Assembly: GCA_947630385.1 (NCBI GenBank)
Contig: CANRHG010000092.1
Span: 1-7,511 of the forward strand
Direction of reading: 5' to 3'
From: an uncultured Eubacteriaceae bacterium
GTDB lineage: Bacteria > Bacillota > Clostridia > Eubacteriales > Eubacteriaceae
Length of the DNA: 7,511 nt
Below, one piece after another: positions 6,198-7,511 of this stretch; position 1 is the stretch's first letter; every line of letters begins with the position of its first letter. Below the pieces are notes generated by a model. The model searched no databases. It worked only from the letters and a program-made list of their open reading frames with translations, and was not told the DNA's origin. The position numbers and the translations under genes were made by a program.

Positions 6198-6206
6198 AAC
6201 ACCTCC
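6195..6206 (-). promoter_or_regulatory. Ribosome binding site that sets the patatin TTG start
   Basis: On the minus strand GGAGG (6206-6202) then TGTT then TTG (6197-6195). The longer in-frame TTG at 6221-6219 is preceded only by A/T-rich sequence with no Shine-Dalgarno, and the eight extra residues it adds have no counterpart in the patatin fold. Confidence 0.7.
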
Positions 6207-6260
6207 ATTAAATATAATCAATTATTTTGATAAAATATATCATTAAAGAAAATCTTTCTT

Positions 6261-6335
6261 GTGTTACACTTAATACCGTTGATTAAAAAGTATCCACAAA
6301 CACTAAAACCTACCAACGTGGGCAAAAACACGTAG
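6261..6335 (+). CDS. Possible leucine-rich leader peptide upstream of leuA
   Basis: A short frame starts GTG at 6261 and ends TAG at 6333-6335 (24 codons). It reads MLHLIPLIKK followed by a mixed tail with a fourth Leu. The Leu codons are TTA (6264, 6270), TTG (6279) and CTA (6303). It runs into the 5' arm of the leader hairpin and stops between the two arms, which is the geometry of a ribosome-mediated attenuator. Against it: no good Shine-Dalgarno (only A-rich sequence before the GTG) and no well-defined promoter, so it may not be transcribed or translated in full. Four Leu in 24 codons can also arise by chance. Confidence 0.25.
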   Translation: MLHLIPLIKKYPQTLKPTNVGKNT

Positions 6336-6361
6336 TAAATCCGCCCGCCGTTGGGCTTTTT
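6313..6361 (+). terminator. Terminator-like hairpin in the leuA leader (probable attenuator)
   Basis: CCAACG/CGTTGG (6313-6318 with 6349-6354), then a small bulge, then GGGC/GCCC (6320-6323 with 6343-6346) make a 10-pair interrupted stem ending two bases before TTTTT (6357-6361). Two competing pairings are visible: ACGTG/CACGT (6316-6320 with 6329-6333) and a short GCCC/GGGC hairpin (6343-6346 with 6353-6356) abutting the same T-run. The upstream gene is divergent, so a plus-strand terminator here cannot end a preceding gene. It lies 15 bases before the leuA ATG, which points to premature termination control of leuA. Which fold terminates and which antiterminates is not settled. Confidence 0.6.
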
Positions 6362-6376
6362 CTAGAAGAGAGAGAC

Positions 6377-7511
6377 ATGAAAAACGATAATTACAAAAAA
6401 TATCATAAAACCTATTATATGCCTCCGGAAGTCGACATGAGCTGGACGCAAAAGACCGAGATCGACAAAGCGCCGGTCTGGTGCTCGGTGGACTTGAGGG
6501 ACGGGAACCAGGCACTGATCGAACCGATGAGCCTTGATGAAAAACTCGACTATTTCAAGATGCTCGTGGACATCGGCTTCAAGGAAATCGAAGTGGGTTT
6601 TCCCGCAGCTTCCGATACCGAGTACGATTTTATTCGTAAGCTCATCGACGACGGGCTGATCCCGGACGACGTCACCGTTCAGGTCCTCACGCAGGCCAGA
6701 CCCCATATCATCAAAAAGACCTTTGAAGCCATCAAAGGGGCCAAACACGCGGTCGTCCACCTTTACAACTCGACTTCAAAAGCCCAACGCGAACAGGTTT
6801 TTGAAAAAAACAAAGAAGAGATCTTGCAGCTTGCCGTAGACGGGGCAAAACTGTTAAAAGACCTCGCCGCCGAAGAAACCGGGGACATCCGCTTTGAGTA
6901 TTCGCCCGAAAGCTTTCACGGGACCGAAGTCGATTACGCGGCGGACGTCTGTAACGCCGTGCTGGACGTATGGGAGCCGACGAGTGAAAAACCGGCGATC
7001 ATCAACATCCCTTCGACCGTCGAAAACTCCATGCCACACGTTTTCGCTTCCCAGGTCGCTTATATCGATAAAAACCTGAACAACCGCGACAGCGTCGTCT
7101 TGTCGGTGCACCCGCACAACGACCGGGGCTGTGGCGTGGCAACGTCGGAACTGGCCATCCTGGCCGGAGCGGACCGCCTGGAAGGTACGCTCTTTGGAAA
7201 CGGTGAACGCACGGGAAACGCCGATATCGTGACGGTGGCGATGAACATGTTCTCCCACGGTTACGATCCGGGCCTGGACTTTTCCAACATGCAGGAAATC
7301 GTCGACAATTACGAGAGCTTCACGAAGATGAAGGTTTCCCCGAGACAACCCTACGCGGGCGAGCTCGTCTTTACGGCCTTTAGCGGCAGCCACCAGGACG
7401 CCATCGCCAAGGGCCTTAAACACTACGCCGAAGAGGACCGAAAGAGTTGGGACGTCCCCTATCTTCCGATCGACCCGGCCGACGTGGGCCGCTCCTACGA
7501 CAGCGACATCA
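6377..7511 (+). CDS. leuA: 2-isopropylmalate synthase, 3'-truncated by window edge
   Basis: Condenses acetyl-CoA with 2-oxoisovalerate to 2-isopropylmalate, the committed step of leucine synthesis (cytoplasmic). The frame is open for 378 codons to the last base with no stop. The TIM-barrel catalytic domain is complete: VDLRDGNQAL (38-47, metal and substrate site), KEIEVGFPA, TQARPH, the metal-binding HPHND at 245-249, and GTLFGNGERTGNAD (270-283). The N-terminal extension (YHKTYYMPPEVDMSW) and the FGNGERTGNADIV form are those of the longer LeuA type of about 550-560 residues rather than the shorter 510-residue form; related homocitrate or citramalate synthases are less likely. The allosteric C-terminal domain, where leucine inhibition resides, lies outside. 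Start ATG at 6377 follows AGAAGAGAGAG (6364-6374). First gene of its unit; other leu genes may follow beyond the window. Regulation probably includes the leader hairpin at 6313-6361. Confidence 0.93.
   Translation, partial: MKNDNYKKYHKTYYMPPEVDMSWTQKTEIDKAPVWCSVDLRDGNQALIEPMSLDEKLDYFKMLVDIGFKEIEVGFPAASDTEYDFIRKLIDDGLIPDDVTVQVLTQARPHIIKKTFEAIKGAKHAVVHLYNSTSKAQREQVFEKNKEEILQLAVDGAKLLKDLAAEETGDIRFEYSPESFHGTEVDYAADVCNAVLDVWEPTSEKPAIINIPSTVENSMPHVFASQVAYIDKNLNNRDSVVLSVHPHNDRGCGVATSELAILAGADRLEGTLFGNGERTGNADIVTVAMNMFSHGYDPGLDFSNMQEIVDNYESFTKMKVSPRQPYAGELVFTAFSGSHQDAIAKGLKHYAEEDRKSWDVPYLPIDPADVGRSYDSDI

Noticed and set aside
6246..6260. Inverted repeat AAGAAA/TTTCTT upstream of leuA
   Set aside because: Six A/T-rich pairs with a 3-base loop; too weak to call an operator or terminator.
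6290..6376. T-box riboswitch for leuA
   Set aside because: The conserved T-box core (GGGTGGNACC type) is absent; the nearest match, ACGTGGGCAAAAACACG, lacks the ACC half. The gap to the divergent gene leaves no room for a full specifier stem and antiterminator.
6362..7423. Several minus-strand frames opposite leuA
   Set aside because: They mirror the GC-rich third codon positions of leuA. The plus frame holds all catalytic motifs.
1..7511. CRISPR array, transposase, tRNA or rRNA
   Set aside because: No regularly spaced repeats, terminal inverted repeats, integrase or transposase motifs, or tRNA-like cloverleaf were seen on either strand.

Overview
The window reads as a stretch of chromosome from a low-to-mid GC Gram-positive anaerobe-type bacterium (Bacillota). 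This rests on the Bacillota-type exonuclease YhaM, strong purine-rich Shine-Dalgarno sites, frequent TTG starts, short U-tailed hairpin terminators and a short PUA-less ProB. A clostridial or tissierellial relative is a guess. It is ordinary housekeeping and accessory sequence. I see no phage, transposon, CRISPR array, tRNA or rRNA.

Layout, left to right. Bases 1-1775 (+) hold the 3' two-thirds of a class I PLP aminotransferase overlapping a yhaM-type 3'-5' exoribonuclease, closed by a perfect 8-bp hairpin terminator. Bases 1810-2329 (-) hold a small multi-pass membrane protein with its own terminator. Divergent to it, behind an extended -10 promoter, is proB (glutamate 5-kinase, 2428-3234), with no proA beside it. 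Bases 3235-3472 look empty at first but contain a small minus-strand gene, apparently broken by one extra A in a homopolymer. An EamA/DMT transporter (3473-4348, +) follows and shares a bidirectional terminator with a small unknown minus-strand gene (4389-4658), possibly winged-helix. Divergent from that gene is a DUF1643 protein (4801-5328, +), with its own terminator. It converges on a patatin-like phospholipase (5352-6197, -). The window ends in leuA (6377 to the edge, +), whose leader carries a hairpin followed by five Ts and an overlapping short reading frame with four leucine codons, so leucine attenuation is possible.

Functionally, three genes touch amino-acid metabolism (aminotransferase, proB, leuA), but each has its own transcription unit and they do not form one pathway. 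The points most worth checking are the leuA leader, the frameshifted small gene at 3242-3404, and the uncharacterised divergent pair at 4389-5328. Nothing here proves a new multi-gene system.
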